A DNA stretch of 64,000 nt from Urmitella timonensis (GTDB lineage Bacteria > Actinomycetota > Actinomycetes > Actinomycetales > Actinomycetaceae), in contig FQLW01000006.1 in assembly GCA_900120415.1 (NCBI GenBank), positions 1,116,001-1,180,000 on the forward strand, written 5' to 3'. Both the position numbers and the translations under genes were made by a program. Position 1 is the first letter of the stretch. The number at the start of each line of letters is the position of its first letter. Shown one piece after another: positions 1 to 9,924 of this stretch. Below the pieces are notes generated by a model that was given only the letters and a program-made list of their open reading frames with translations, did not search any database and was not told the DNA's origin.

Positions 1-1
1 G

Positions 2-1132
2 CAGCTTGCCGCTCGCTCGCGTTTCGTAGTGAATTCGTCCTATCCGGGGCAGACCACCGCCAAAATGCTAGCCGCATATGACAGCCAGGTAAAACGACAT
101 AAGCCGCAGGTGCTATACCTGATGCCCGATGCGCTAAATCCCGCCGGGCAGCCCTATGAAACGCTTGACAGTTTTAAGAGCAATATCAAACAGCTGGTTG
201 CCCAGGCGAAAGCAGACGGAATCCGCGTGGTGCTAGTTACGCCTGCTGAAGCTAGCGCCGAGGCCGACGAATACGCCGAGGCGATGTTACAGCTAGCTGC
301 TGATGAGGAAGTACCGGCAATTGACGCTCACCAATACTTCCAAAAGCTGCAAGCAAAGAACCCCAACTATGGTGACATTGTTGATAGCCGGGGTAGCTTG
401 AATCACAAAGGACAGTTACTGCTAGGCAAGTTCTTGCTGAAAGAATCGGGGATTCCCGCTCCCAATGCGCGCAGAATCGCCGCTTTGAACTACTACGATC
501 TCGCAGCCAAACTGGTAACCCCGGCGGCTTCCTCAAATGTTGATGGCGCAGCTCAAGACCCGGTTAGCTGCAGCGTAAAGCCCTCTGGCATGGTTAAACT
601 GCAAGAGGGCGTGCGCTATACAGTGACTGTAAATAGTAAAGAAATAACTCCCCAAGCTGGTGGGATGTTCACCTATGATTACGGACAAACTCTGCGTATC
701 AAAGCCGAAGCAGAAGCGGGATACGTCATTTCTGCCGGGGTGCAAACAATCTGGAGCTGGACTGCGCCTACTCGGGAAAACTTGGATTGCGATAAACCTG
801 AACCTCCGGTGGTAGATCCCAGCCAGCCCGATAAGCCCGGTGAGGGCGAAACTCCAGACCCCGGTGGTGACACTCCTAAGCCAGGGACTGATACTCCTAA
901 ACCGGAAGCTACTGATAAACCAACGGATAAACCTAGCGGTAACCCCGGAAAGGCTAACCCGACTACGCCAGGTTCCTTAGATAAGTCGAAGAATCGCCCT
1001 CCACAGAAATCCTCCGCTAGCGACGTTACCGCAGGTAATCTTGCCCGCACCGGTTCTTCCCCCTGGGGGTATCTGTTTGCGGCCGCGTTATTTGCGGGTG
1101 CGGGGGTAGCGCTACGTTTTAAGCGCCTATGA
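2..1132 (+). CDS. SGNH-type hydrolase with LARTG cell-wall sorting signal (5' truncated)
   Basis: The reading frame is open to the window edge, so the gene begins upstream; a GTG at 29 is not a convincing start. The visible part matches the later blocks of an SGNH/GDSL esterase: a strand-helix segment with NSSYPGQTTAKML, a VLYLMPDALN strand, and a block V-like SRGSLNHKG carrying the presumed catalytic His. The GDS nucleophile block would lie upstream. After the hydrolase domain come an Ig-like module (about positions 560-780), a Pro/Lys/Thr-rich wall spacer, LARTG at 1040-1054, a hydrophobic helix and an RFKRL tail. LAxTG is typical of class E sortase substrates. The stop overlaps the next ATG (ATGA), implying translational coupling. 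Likely surface esterase or deacylase; substrate unknown. Confidence 0.75.
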   Translation, partial: QLAARSRFVVNSSYPGQTTAKMLAAYDSQVKRHKPQVLYLMPDALNPAGQPYETLDSFKSNIKQLVAQAKADGIRVVLVTPAEASAEADEYAEAMLQLAADEEVPAIDAHQYFQKLQAKNPNYGDIVDSRGSLNHKGQLLLGKFLLKESGIPAPNARRIAALNYYDLAAKLVTPAASSNVDGAAQDPVSCSVKPSGMVKLQEGVRYTVTVNSKEITPQAGGMFTYDYGQTLRIKAEAEAGYVISAGVQTIWSWTAPTRENLDCDKPEPPVVDPSQPDKPGEGETPDPGGDTPKPGTDTPKPEATDKPTDKPSGNPGKANPTTPGSLDKSKNRPPQKSSASDVTAGNLARTGSSPWGYLFAAALFAGAGVALRFKRL

Positions 1133-2097
1133 AATCGCGTGCCGGCAAATCTGCGTTAGCCAAAAATCAGTTAAAGGATCAGCGTAAACGGCTCACTAGG
1201 TTTCCTGGGGGGAGGTTGGCGTCTGCCGCTTTACTTATCGGGATAGCGCTTTGTGTTCTAGTGGGGACTGTTATCTGGGCTGTGGGGATGCTGCGCTCAG
1301 ATACCGCAGTGACCAAGGAAGAACCCCAACTGCCAGGGGTAACTATCGCCGGGCAAAAGGTGAGCGCTGCCGAGTTTAAATACGCCCTCTCAGAGGTTAA
1401 ATCCCAGGCGGTAGCGGCTTGCGCCGGCGAAGAAAACTCTATTGGCGCTGACTTTTGGCAAAAAAATCAAGCTAAATGTAACCGTCTAACCGCTGCCCCC
1501 ACGGCTAGCTCCGAGAACGAACGTAAACAGCTGGTACTGCAAAAAGCGTATTCACCTGTCAGTAAAAAGTTTTGCGCGAGCGCCAGCAAACCGGCTGAAT
1601 ATGCTGCTTGCCTGGCTGTGCATTTACTAGAAGGGCAGCACGCTGCCTATAAACAGGCGGTGCTAGGGGGACAAATGAACACCCCCACCTGGGAAGAGGC
1701 ACTGCAGTCTTGGCGAGAGGGGAGCTCAGCAAGCGAGGCCGCAACCGCCGGGAGGAATCAGAGTTTCGAAGGCGAGCAAACTGATTTAGCGGTTTATCTT
1801 TCGAAATACGTCAGCGGTTTGCGCGACCAATATATCAATGCTGAACAAGCCCCAGGGATGAGGGTTAGTGACCGCCAGGTTAAAGATCACTATTTGGCTA
1901 ACGCCTGGGATTTTGGTGAAGAAATTGCTAAGCTTTCCTCGGAAGAAGAAAAGTGGAAGATTATCTCACCCAGCGTCAAAGTTGATCTTCGTACCCAAAT
2001 TTATTACGACTTGTTGGCTCAGCAGGTTCAGGGTATGGATACGGTGATAAATCAAGAAAGCGTAGTTGCTTTCGTTAAAGACACTTTCAGCAAATAG
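1129..2097 (+). CDS. Membrane-anchored protein, SurA-N-like, function unknown
   Basis: A 322-residue protein starting inside the preceding stop codon (ATGA). It has a basic N-terminus, one transmembrane helix (about residues 30-53) and an extracytoplasmic helical domain. The start of that domain (VTIAGQKVSAAEFKYALSEV) resembles the opening helix of SurA/PrsA-type chaperones, where a short strand precedes a helix. I see no parvulin catalytic domain. Four cysteines in the N-terminal half could form disulfides. Its position between two exported surface proteins suggests a role in their folding or export; this is inference from context. Confidence 0.6.
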   Translation: MKSRAGKSALAKNQLKDQRKRLTRFPGGRLASAALLIGIALCVLVGTVIWAVGMLRSDTAVTKEEPQLPGVTIAGQKVSAAEFKYALSEVKSQAVAACAGEENSIGADFWQKNQAKCNRLTAAPTASSENERKQLVLQKAYSPVSKKFCASASKPAEYAACLAVHLLEGQHAAYKQAVLGGQMNTPTWEEALQSWREGSSASEAATAGRNQSFEGEQTDLAVYLSKYVSGLRDQYINAEQAPGMRVSDRQVKDHYLANAWDFGEEIAKLSSEEEKWKIISPSVKVDLRTQIYYDLLAQQVQGMDTVINQESVVAFVKDTFSK

Positions 2098-2128
2098 AGC
2101 TGGTTACCCAGCAGGCGATAGGGGAAAG

Positions 2129-5100
2129 ATGAACCTGAAGAAACTTGCTAAAGCTACCGGTATCACCGTGCTTGCCACCAGTTTGGTTGCTCTGTCTCAG
2201 TTGCCGGCAGTAGCTGCCCCGGTGCAGGCGGAAATTATTCCTGCCACCACCTATTACGTGAGTGCAGCGGGTAATGACGCTAATGATGGAAAATCTGAGG
2301 CTAAACCCCTTAAGACCTTGGAGGCTGTCAATAAACTGACGCTGCATGCCGGTGACAAGATTCTGTTAAAACGTGGGGACGTCTTTAACAACCAGCATCT
2401 GTGTATCAGTGGCGATAAATCCTTCAAGTTTAATGACGGCACTACCTGTGCCTACCAGGCAGATAGTGATGGAGCGCCCCTGGTGATTTCGGCATATGGC
2501 GAGGGCGATAAACCGGTAATTGCCGCTAATGGCCAGGGACAGTGGAAACTGGACTATGGTTTGACCTTGGGGCACAGTCAGCATTATCTGGCTAAGGATG
2601 CAGTTTCTTCTACCGTAATGCTAAAAGATACTGAAAATATCGAGCTTAGCGACCTAGAAATCACCAATAAACGGCTTGAAGATGGCAGCGGAAAAGAAAA
2701 TGGGTGCGCCTATAACGATAACTGCGCCCTTGACCGCACCGGGATTGCCGGGATCGCTCAAAACCAGGGAACCTTAGATCATGTGGTGTTAAAGAACCTT
2801 TACGTCCATGATGTGAAAGGTAATATCTACAATAAACACAGTGTTAATGGTGCGATTTATTTCAGTTCCCTAATCGCCAGCGACCAGATGAAACCGGCGG
2901 CTGAACGTAAGACTCCGGGATTTAAGCCTGCCTTGGACAAACCGGAGAGAGGATATCCCCGGTTTAATGACTTACAGATTATCAATAACCGGGTAGAAAA
3001 CTCCGGACGCTGGGGGATAGCCGCTGTTTACAGTGCTTACGCCAGCGTTGCCGTTGATGGTCGTATCCAGATTCCTGATGAGGTAATCACCAAGTATGGT
3101 TCCACAAATGTGGTAATCAGCAATAACTTTATTAAGAATATTGGTGGTGACGCGATTACCGCCATGTACGGGTATAAGCCGGTAGTCGAAAGCAATGTAG
3201 CCACCGAGATTGCTACCCAGATGAACACTACCGATTATCTTTTTGCGAAAGATACTCCCGGAAAATTTGCTAAGACGGGAGGGCGCGTAGCCGCCTCCAT
3301 TTGGCCGTGGAAATCAAAAGATGCCGTATTCCGCTTCAACGAGGGTTTCAATACCCAAAATGCCGATAAAGGTAACGGTGACGGAATGCCCTGGGATGCG
3401 GACTCAGGTGACGGTACTGTCTACGAGTACAACTATTCTGCTAATAACTCTGGCGGAACGGTGATGTTCTGCGGAGATCAGGCAGCAAACTCCACGTTCC
3501 GTTTCAATATTGCGCAAAACGATTCCCTCGGGGCGCTTTCACCAACTTTTTGGGATGGAGGCTATAGCGGAAAGTATCCGAATGCGCATGTTTATAACAA
3601 TACTTTCTATTTGAAAGCAGGCTCCTCGATTTTGCACCCTGCGCAAGCTCAGCAAGGAACAATGAAAGTAGAAAATAATATTTTCTACAATATGAGTGAC
3701 CAAGCCCGCACTGAATCTTGGAATCCCCTAGGGCATATCACCTGGGATCCAAAAGATATTGATGGCAATGCCAAGGTAACTTACTCCCATAACCTTTACT
3801 ACAACTACGCTAACTATCCCGCTAGCGACCAGAATCCCGTAAAAGTAAGTAAAGGCAGCGCAGTCCTGGCAGATCCGGGGAAAGCTCCCAGTGATGCTGC
3901 CACTGACATGAAAGCACGCCCCCACTATTTCCCCGGGTTAAGTTACGCCGAAGCGGATGCCAAGACCACGGTCTTTGATGGTTACAAGCTAGCCGCTAAC
4001 TCGCCAGCAATTGGGAAAGGTAAAGAAATAGTTGATGATAACGGCTTTGCTTTAGGTACTGATTTCTTTGGACGCACTGCTAACACCTTTGATATTGGGG
4101 CAGTCTCTACCAATCAAAAACCCCTCCCGCCAGCAACCGTTACCGATAGCGCAAAACTGGTTAGCACCACCTATCAGGTAACTGACGGACAAACCGTACC
4201 CAGCAAGAATGGTGTATATAAAGCTGGAAATACTATCCACGTTCCCTCAACTGAAAAGAGTCCCAGCAGCATCGCGGAAGTGCTCTCTAACCTGACTGTA
4301 GAGGGTAAAGCGCAAATAGTTGATGCTGCCGGTAAGGCTCAGGACGAGGACGCACTGGTGGCAGCGGGAATGAAGCTAAAAATTACCTCTATAGATGGCA
4401 AAGTTACCAGCGAGTTTCCACTGTCTATAGATAACGTGTATAGCTGGCTGGATGACTACACCCATAACGTGCAAGGCAATGTCTGGTTTGGGCAAAAGCA
4501 GACAGGCGCTAATGGTAAATGGGTAAATATCGATAAAGCTGACCCTGCATGGCCGAACTGGCAGGTAGACGAGTATTACGGGCCGGGTATTAACGGGTCT
4601 AAACTAGCTCCCGCCGACCGGAGCGCTCTTCACGGTTTGCTTTCTGATTCCCCGACATCTGCGGGCGCAACCGCAATGGCGTGGCGGGCTCCCAAGACCG
4701 GTTATATTACTTTTACAGTTAAGGACGCGGCGGCAGGTAAACCTGCGGAACCGTTCTTGCGTCAAGGGGATGCTACCGGCGGGACAGTCACGGTGAAACT
4801 GCTGGTTAATGGAAGCGAAAAACGTTCTTTGACTTTAGCAAAGAAAGATACTCGCCCGGATGGAGAATTTAATTTCACCGCCAATGACGCGAATGCTTTA
4901 CGGGTTTCTAAAGGGGACTTTGTGCGGGTAGTTGCCGAATCTACCGGCAATCCCGCCCAACCATCGATGTTCGTTAGTCCCACTATCACCTATATTGATC
5001 GCACAGTAGATACGGAAGTTATCCCCGTGAAACCGGGAACTGCTACTGGCGAACCCGATACTCCAACTCCGGGTCAAAATCCGCAAACCGATAAAGGATA

Positions 5101-5791
5101 CGTGGAAGGTAAAGTTCCAGGTTTTGCCCTGAGCCTTACCGGAAACGAAGTTAGCGGTAAAGTGACTTTGCCGCAGGTTGAAGGTATCGAATATCTGGTT
5201 AATGGAGCCGCGTTAGCTGATAGCTACCCGGCTGGCCCCGTGGTTGTGACTCTAAAAGCGAAAGCCGGTTACAAACTGGGAGAAAGTGCCACGACTGAAT
5301 GGAAATTCACGGTGCCAGCCACCCCTGAATTTGCCAGTGACACTGGAAATCTTCAGATTCCCACCACGGTCGGCGTGAGCTATGACGCGCAAAATCAGGC
5401 GGTGGCTCCCGGTAAATCGGTGACAGTAACCGCTACCGCTAGTGATGGTTATTCATTTGCGGCCACCCGCGCTGTGAAGTGGACATTTACCGCTGACCAG
5501 AAGGACGATCCCAAGCCAGGAACTGACCTCGAGAAACCCGGTACTGACCCGGAGAAGCCGGGTACTGACCCCGAGAAACCGGGAACAGCGCCCTCGGGCA
5601 ATCCGACTCAGCCTGACAGCGGAACAGTCGCTGATGGGAAGAATCAGAACCGCAACAAACCGGCTACATCAGTCAGACAGAATCAGGGCTCACTGGTTAC
5701 TTCTGGTAGCCTGGCAGGCATGGCAGCTATCGCAGCTTTAACGCTTGGGGCTGCGGGAATGGCGATTGTTCGGCGACGTGCTAAGGAGTAA
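2129..5791 (+). CDS. Large surface protein: right-handed parallel beta-helix (pectate-lyase-like) with C-terminal anchor
   Basis: About 1220 residues. ATG at 2129 is preferred because GGGGAAAG sits just before it and the N-terminus is then a clean signal peptide ending near AVAAPVQA; an in-frame start at 2066 would add an unrelated stretch. Residues 38-90 (TYYVSAAGNDANDG, then PLKTLEAV and GDKILLKRGD) are the DUF1565-type opening of a parallel beta-helix, which runs to about residue 660 with Asn-rich turns. A jelly-roll-like segment follows (about 780-970), then two Ig-like modules similar to the one in the first gene of the operon, three 7-residue PGTDPEK repeats, a hydrophobic helix and RRRAKE. 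The expected LPxTG/LAxTG position reads LVTSG, so sortase anchoring is uncertain. Likely binds or cleaves a polysaccharide. Confidence 0.75.
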   Translation: MNLKKLAKATGITVLATSLVALSQLPAVAAPVQAEIIPATTYYVSAAGNDANDGKSEAKPLKTLEAVNKLTLHAGDKILLKRGDVFNNQHLCISGDKSFKFNDGTTCAYQADSDGAPLVISAYGEGDKPVIAANGQGQWKLDYGLTLGHSQHYLAKDAVSSTVMLKDTENIELSDLEITNKRLEDGSGKENGCAYNDNCALDRTGIAGIAQNQGTLDHVVLKNLYVHDVKGNIYNKHSVNGAIYFSSLIASDQMKPAAERKTPGFKPALDKPERGYPRFNDLQIINNRVENSGRWGIAAVYSAYASVAVDGRIQIPDEVITKYGSTNVVISNNFIKNIGGDAITAMYGYKPVVESNVATEIATQMNTTDYLFAKDTPGKFAKTGGRVAASIWPWKSKDAVFRFNEGFNTQNADKGNGDGMPWDADSGDGTVYEYNYSANNSGGTVMFCGDQAANSTFRFNIAQNDSLGALSPTFWDGGYSGKYPNAHVYNNTFYLKAGSSILHPAQAQQGTMKVENNIFYNMSDQARTESWNPLGHITWDPKDIDGNAKVTYSHNLYYNYANYPASDQNPVKVSKGSAVLADPGKAPSDAATDMKARPHYFPGLSYAEADAKTTVFDGYKLAANSPAIGKGKEIVDDNGFALGTDFFGRTANTFDIGAVSTNQKPLPPATVTDSAKLVSTTYQVTDGQTVPSKNGVYKAGNTIHVPSTEKSPSSIAEVLSNLTVEGKAQIVDAAGKAQDEDALVAAGMKLKITSIDGKVTSEFPLSIDNVYSWLDDYTHNVQGNVWFGQKQTGANGKWVNIDKADPAWPNWQVDEYYGPGINGSKLAPADRSALHGLLSDSPTSAGATAMAWRAPKTGYITFTVKDAAAGKPAEPFLRQGDATGGTVTVKLLVNGSEKRSLTLAKKDTRPDGEFNFTANDANALRVSKGDFVRVVAESTGNPAQPSMFVSPTITYIDRTVDTEVIPVKPGTATGEPDTPTPGQNPQTDKGYVEGKVPGFALSLTGNEVSGKVTLPQVEGIEYLVNGAALADSYPAGPVVVTLKAKAGYKLGESATTEWKFTVPATPEFASDTGNLQIPTTVGVSYDAQNQAVAPGKSVTVTATASDGYSFAATRAVKWTFTADQKDDPKPGTDLEKPGTDPEKPGTDPEKPGTAPSGNPTQPDSGTVADGKNQNRNKPATSVRQNQGSLVTSGSLAGMAAIAALTLGAAGMAIVRRRAKE
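5516..5587 (+). repeat. Three tandem 21-bp units encoding PGTD(L/P)EK
   Basis: Units at 5516-5536, 5537-5557 and 5558-5578, followed by a partial PGT. They encode the wall-spanning spacer of the beta-helix surface protein. Such short in-frame repeats can vary in copy number by slippage. Confidence 0.85.
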
Positions 5792-5866
5792 CAGCAATCG
5801 CGCTGAATACTCGACCTCTCAGAATGCCGGAGCGCTATTTGTCAATAATGATGAAATAATGAAAGC

Positions 5867-6475
5867 GTGAAGTCTCCGCAACCGCCTAAAAGTGTGCAAA
5901 GAGAGAATACCCGTAAGCAGGGCTCTGCTTTCCGGTCAGTTTCTCCTTTGGTACGCACCGCTAGGCGCAATCGGGGACGTTCCCCGGTGGTTAAGGCAGC
6001 TAACCGGCGGGTCAAGGTAGGTTCCCGCTTTTCGGTAACTGTGGGTACCATCCTGGTGGTAGCTTCGCTGTTTCTGCTTTTGGTGGGTTCTCCTCTGTTC
6101 GACCTGGTTACTCAGATGGAGCAGCGTAACAAAGTACATGCACAACTGGTAGCGGCTCAGCAAGAAAACCGAGAGCTTCGCCGAGAATTGCAGCTGTGGA
6201 ATAACTCGGATTATCTAACCCAACAGGCTCGCGAAAGGCTAGGATACGTAAAACCGGGTGAAACCCGCTATGCGGTAGTAGATCCCGGCAAAGACTATCA
6301 GGCACGCCAGGAAGCAAAACTAGAGAAACTTCCGGCTCGCCCCTGGTATCTGGAAATTGCCCATTCGGTGAAAATGGCGGGGCAAAGCGCAGATACTAAA
6401 GAATCTTCTACCCAAAATCGTCCTCAACCCGCCCCAGGAGCCACCCCGCAACAAGAAAAGGCAAAAAAGAAGTGA
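5867..6475 (+). CDS. ftsB: FtsB/DivIC septum formation initiator
   Basis: A 202-residue bitopic division protein. A basic cytoplasmic N-terminus (to about residue 55) is followed by one transmembrane helix (about 57-80), a coiled coil (QMEQRNKVHAQLVAAQQENRELRREL) and the family-typical YLTQQARERLGYVKPGE. In actinobacteria FtsB joins FtsL and FtsQ in the divisome. Start is GTG at 5867; nearby ATGs are out of frame. The order ftsB-DUF501-ppx is conserved in actinobacteria, usually after eno, but here the upstream neighbour is a surface-protein operon. The stop overlaps the next GTG (GTGA). Confidence 0.9.
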   Translation: MKSPQPPKSVQRENTRKQGSAFRSVSPLVRTARRNRGRSPVVKAANRRVKVGSRFSVTVGTILVVASLFLLLVGSPLFDLVTQMEQRNKVHAQLVAAQQENRELRRELQLWNNSDYLTQQARERLGYVKPGETRYAVVDPGKDYQARQEAKLEKLPARPWYLEIAHSVKMAGQSADTKESSTQNRPQPAPGATPQQEKAKKK

Positions 6476-6999
6476 GTTTTGAACTTGACGAAGCCACCCC
6501 CGCAGACCTGGAAACCCTATCTTCCCAGTTAGGGAGGATTCCTCGCGGGGTAGTGGGAGTCGCTGCGCGCTGCGTGTGCGGTCGCCCCGCGGTAGTAGCG
6601 ACCGCGCCGCGCCTAGAGGACGGTTCCCCCTTCCCTACGACCCTGTATTTGACCCTCCCCAGCTTGGTGCGCGCCCTATCCACCTTGGAAGCCTCCGGAA
6701 AAATGGCTGACTATCAGCATTTGCTATCCGAGGACGAAGATGTCGCTAAGGCGTATCGCCGCGCTCATGTTTCCTATATCGAGGCTAGAAACGCCCTCGG
6801 GGAAAACACTGGAATTGGACAAGTCGCAGAAATCGCCGGAATCAGCGCAGGCGGAATGCCCGAGCGGGTCAAATGCCTACACGCCCTCGCAGCCCAAACC
6901 CTCGCTTGCGGTAAAAAAGTAAACCCTATCGGCGATTTAGCGCTAGCTGACCTGAAAGCCACCGCCCTATGGGACAGCGAGCACTGCTACTGTGAATAG
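6472..6999 (+). CDS. DUF501 family protein
   Basis: A 175-residue protein of the conserved actinobacterial DUF501 family. It shows an RCVCGRPAVVATAPRLEDG segment, PFPTTLYLTLP, and a C-terminal RVKCLHALAAQ plus CYCE. The cysteines and histidines (RVKCLHAL, HCYCE) suggest a metal site, but no function is established. The start GTG lies in the stop of ftsB, so the two are translationally coupled. Confidence 0.9.
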   Translation: MSFELDEATPADLETLSSQLGRIPRGVVGVAARCVCGRPAVVATAPRLEDGSPFPTTLYLTLPSLVRALSTLEASGKMADYQHLLSEDEDVAKAYRRAHVSYIEARNALGENTGIGQVAEIAGISAGGMPERVKCLHALAAQTLACGKKVNPIGDLALADLKATALWDSEHCYCE

Positions 7000-7129
7000 T
7001 CGCAGGTTTTCCCCATCGAAAATAGGGCGCGTCTAGGCATCGCTACCTCGGCAAGAAATACCTTAGAGCCATAGTTGTTGGTCAGGTCTCCTGTTAGTCA
7101 GGAATCTGAATCCGTGAAAAAATAGGGCT

Positions 7130-8128
7130 ATGGCATTAGTTGCAGGTATTGATTGTGGCACCAACTCGATTCGTTTAATCATTGCTGACCGGGAAGAGGT
7201 CGGCGCACCTCTAAACGTGCGCACGCGGGAAATGCGGATAGTGCGCCTGGGGGAGGGAATCGATAAAACCGGGCAGTTCGCGCCGGCAGCCCTAGAACGC
7301 ACCTTTGCAGCCACAGAAGAATACGCACAGATTATCTCCGAATACGGGGTGGACAAGATTCGTTTTGTTGCCACCTCCGCCAGCCGAGACGCGAAAAACC
7401 GGGAGGAATTTTTCTCCGGGATTAAGGAACGCCTAGGGGTAATCCCCGAGGTGATTTCCGGAAACGAAGAAGCAACCCTATCTTTTTCTGGTGCTACCTC
7501 CTCCTTTAAAGACGAGGACGAACCGGTACTACTGGTCGATATTGGGGGCGGATCTACCGAGTTCGTTTTAGGTAAGCGCGGGAAGGTAATAGACACCATT
7601 TCCACCAATATGGGTTCGGTGAGGGTTTTTGAGCGCTACCTGGCGCCGGTGATTGCCGATGCTAAACGCGGGGATGGTTCCCTGGATCCCCGCCAGACTC
7701 CCGGCATGGCGAAAGCCCTAATAAAAGCCACTTCCGCAATTGATGAGCTGATAGATGAGGCCGATCGCAAACTAGGGTTAGATCGCGCCCGCACCCTGAT
7801 TGGGGTAGCCGGAACGGTCACTACCATTACCGCCCACGCCCTCGGCTTAGAAGAATACCAGCCCGAAAAAATCCATGGCTCGCGGATAACGCCCGCGCAA
7901 ATGCTGAGTTCCTGTAACTGGATGATGAATCAGCCGGTTACCGCGCGCGCTGCCCTAGGGTATATGCCCACCGGACGCGCCGATGTTATCGGCGCAGGTG
8001 CGCTGGTGTGGGCACGAATTATCGAACGGGTAAACGGGGAAATTGAACCGGACGGAAGCGGTTTGAAAGAAATAATAACTTCAGAAACCGATATTTTAGA
8101 CGGTATCGCCCTGTCAATCTTGCCCTAG
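7130..8128 (+). CDS. ppx: Ppx/GppA family exopolyphosphatase
   Basis: A 332-residue member of the ASKHA-fold phosphatases that hydrolyse inorganic polyphosphate or pppGpp. Phosphate-binding motifs: AGIDCGTNSIRLII near the start and VDIGGGSTEFVLG near residue 130; a GVAGTVTTITA segment near 225. Length matches the short actinobacterial Ppx form without the C-terminal HD domain. No clear ribosome-binding site precedes the ATG. It follows the DUF501 gene by 130 nt and faces pmt convergently. Confidence 0.9.
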   Translation: MALVAGIDCGTNSIRLIIADREEVGAPLNVRTREMRIVRLGEGIDKTGQFAPAALERTFAATEEYAQIISEYGVDKIRFVATSASRDAKNREEFFSGIKERLGVIPEVISGNEEATLSFSGATSSFKDEDEPVLLVDIGGGSTEFVLGKRGKVIDTISTNMGSVRVFERYLAPVIADAKRGDGSLDPRQTPGMAKALIKATSAIDELIDEADRKLGLDRARTLIGVAGTVTTITAHALGLEEYQPEKIHGSRITPAQMLSSCNWMMNQPVTARAALGYMPTGRADVIGAGALVWARIIERVNGEIEPDGSGLKEIITSETDILDGIALSILP

Positions 8129-8193
8129 GGTTTTAGCTGACCTCCTCCTATTAAGCAGTCGAGATAAAGGCTTAACAGACGAGGTGAGGGGCA

Positions 8194-9924
8194 CTAAATC
8201 CAGGAGCTAAACCACATACGCCAACCCCAATGTGAATAGGGAATCGGCATCCCGCTAACTACCGGGTAGAAGAAAGCGGCGACCAATAAAATCACGATAA
8301 CCAGAGCAATCCCCATGGAAACCGCGATATCTGGGGTGCGAAGCTTAGGGGGAACTAAACGGTCGCGGGCGGCTAAGACCGGTTGGGGAAGGGCGCGCAG
8401 CTGACCGAGTAGCAAACCAATCATATAGGTAACCGCGAGGGCTACAAATGGGGTTAATACCACCATATAGAACATGAAAATGGTGCGATACCAGTACAGG
8501 AGCCAGGGCGACCATAGTCCCAGGTAGCCGACCAGGATTACTCCCGCACGCCAGTCACGGCGAACGAAGGTACAGTAAATAATCACTGCCAGGGCGATTA
8601 CTCCCACCCACCACAGCATCGGGTTACCCAGGGAAGACATGGCTTCCACCGTGAAATCCCCATTATCGCCATGCGGTTTTTCAAACAGCATCGAGGTTGG
8701 GCGCTGATTAATCAGCCATTGCCACGGATAGGACTGGTAGGGGTGTTTACTGGTTACCCCAGTGTGGAACTTCATCACTTCACTCATATAGGTGAAGTAA
8801 TCAGAAATCGGGTCTAACCAGGAAGAATGACCAGTAGCGGCTGCGGTTTTTCCATGTCCCCAAGCCTTGGGGTGAGCAAACCAATTCCACCAGTTCGCAA
8901 AATACACAGCAATAGCTACCACAACTAATTGCCCAAAGGCGGGAAGCCCTCCGCGTACAATAGCTCCCAAACAAGCGCGACTTTTCCCGGTAACTGCCGG
9001 GTAATCCTTAGATAGCACCAGGGGGTTTAACCGCAGCGCAGACAGTCGTAAAGATAAATCTCGAGCGAAAACGAAAAGCCCGCACACTGCCAGCAGGTAA
9101 AGCCCGGACCATTTCACCGCGCACGCATACCCTAACCAAACTCCCGCCAGCACTAACCACCAGCGCACCCCTACCCGGTCATTACCTAGGTTTGCGCCTA
9201 AAAGATTACGGCTTAAACGTTCGCGTACCTGTTGCTGATCGTAGACCACACAAAGTACCCCAGCCAGGCAAAATGCGGCAAGAATTCCGTCGAGCAAACC
9301 CACCCGAGAAAGCGAAATTGCTACCCCATCAGTAGCGACAAACATTCCGGCAATCCCGGTCAAAATCCAAGAGTTAAATAATGCCCAAGCTAGGCGACAC
9401 GTCAGATAAACCACTATTATCCCGCAAATAGCGGCTGCAATCCGCCAGCCGAAAGGATTAGACCAGCCAAAAATCTTCATCCCCAGCCCGATAATCCATT
9501 TACCCAGCGGAGGGTGAACTACGAAAGCGGGATCTGCTGAAAGGGAAGAAAAATCGCCGGCAATAAACTTTGTATCCGCACCTTTGGGCCAGTTAGTTTC
9601 ATAGCCAAAATGCCACAGGGAATAGGCATCTTTAACGTAGTAAGTTTCATCGAAAATTAGTTTGCGGGTCGAACCAAGACGCAGTAGTCGTAAAATTGCC
9701 CCTATTGCACAAACAATCACCGTAACTATCCAGGCGCGCTGAGCCTCGATTTCCTCATTCTTTCGCTGTCCACGCCATCCTCGCAGGTAAAGTCCCGGCA
9801 GTGAGGTGATGGCAGTCCAAAGGGGAGCTTTGGAACTCTTATCTTGTCCCCGGTTGGTGTTAGCTAAAACCTTTGTCACCGATACTGGCGGGGGCGGAGC
9901 GGGACGACCGGGCATTGCTTGCAT
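8194..9924 (-). CDS. pmt: Protein O-mannosyltransferase (Pmt, GT39)
   Basis: A 576-residue multi-pass membrane enzyme that moves mannose from polyprenyl-phosphate-mannose to secreted proteins at the outer face of the membrane. The luminal-loop DE motif is present (RKLIFDETYYVKDAYSLWHF), followed by VVHPPLGKWIIGLG and about ten hydrophobic helices; the C-terminus ends WRMWFSSWI, as in the family. The gene is divergent from rsmI, as in mycobacteria. Its promoter appears leaderless (see adjacent entry). The wall-spacer proteins nearby are plausible acceptors, by inference. Confidence 0.92.
   Translation of the reverse strand: MQAMPGRPAPPPPVSVTKVLANTNRGQDKSSKAPLWTAITSLPGLYLRGWRGQRKNEEIEAQRAWIVTVIVCAIGAILRLLRLGSTRKLIFDETYYVKDAYSLWHFGYETNWPKGADTKFIAGDFSSLSADPAFVVHPPLGKWIIGLGMKIFGWSNPFGWRIAAAICGIIVVYLTCRLAWALFNSWILTGIAGMFVATDGVAISLSRVGLLDGILAAFCLAGVLCVVYDQQQVRERLSRNLLGANLGNDRVGVRWWLVLAGVWLGYACAVKWSGLYLLAVCGLFVFARDLSLRLSALRLNPLVLSKDYPAVTGKSRACLGAIVRGGLPAFGQLVVVAIAVYFANWWNWFAHPKAWGHGKTAAATGHSSWLDPISDYFTYMSEVMKFHTGVTSKHPYQSYPWQWLINQRPTSMLFEKPHGDNGDFTVEAMSSLGNPMLWWVGVIALAVIIYCTFVRRDWRAGVILVGYLGLWSPWLLYWYRTIFMFYMVVLTPFVALAVTYMIGLLLGQLRALPQPVLAARDRLVPPKLRTPDIAVSMGIALVIVILLVAAFFYPVVSGMPIPYSHWGWRMWFSSWI

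Noticed and set aside
2066-2128. Earlier in-frame start for the beta-helix protein
   Set aside because: It overlaps the previous gene and puts unrelated residues before a clean signal peptide with its own ribosome-binding site.
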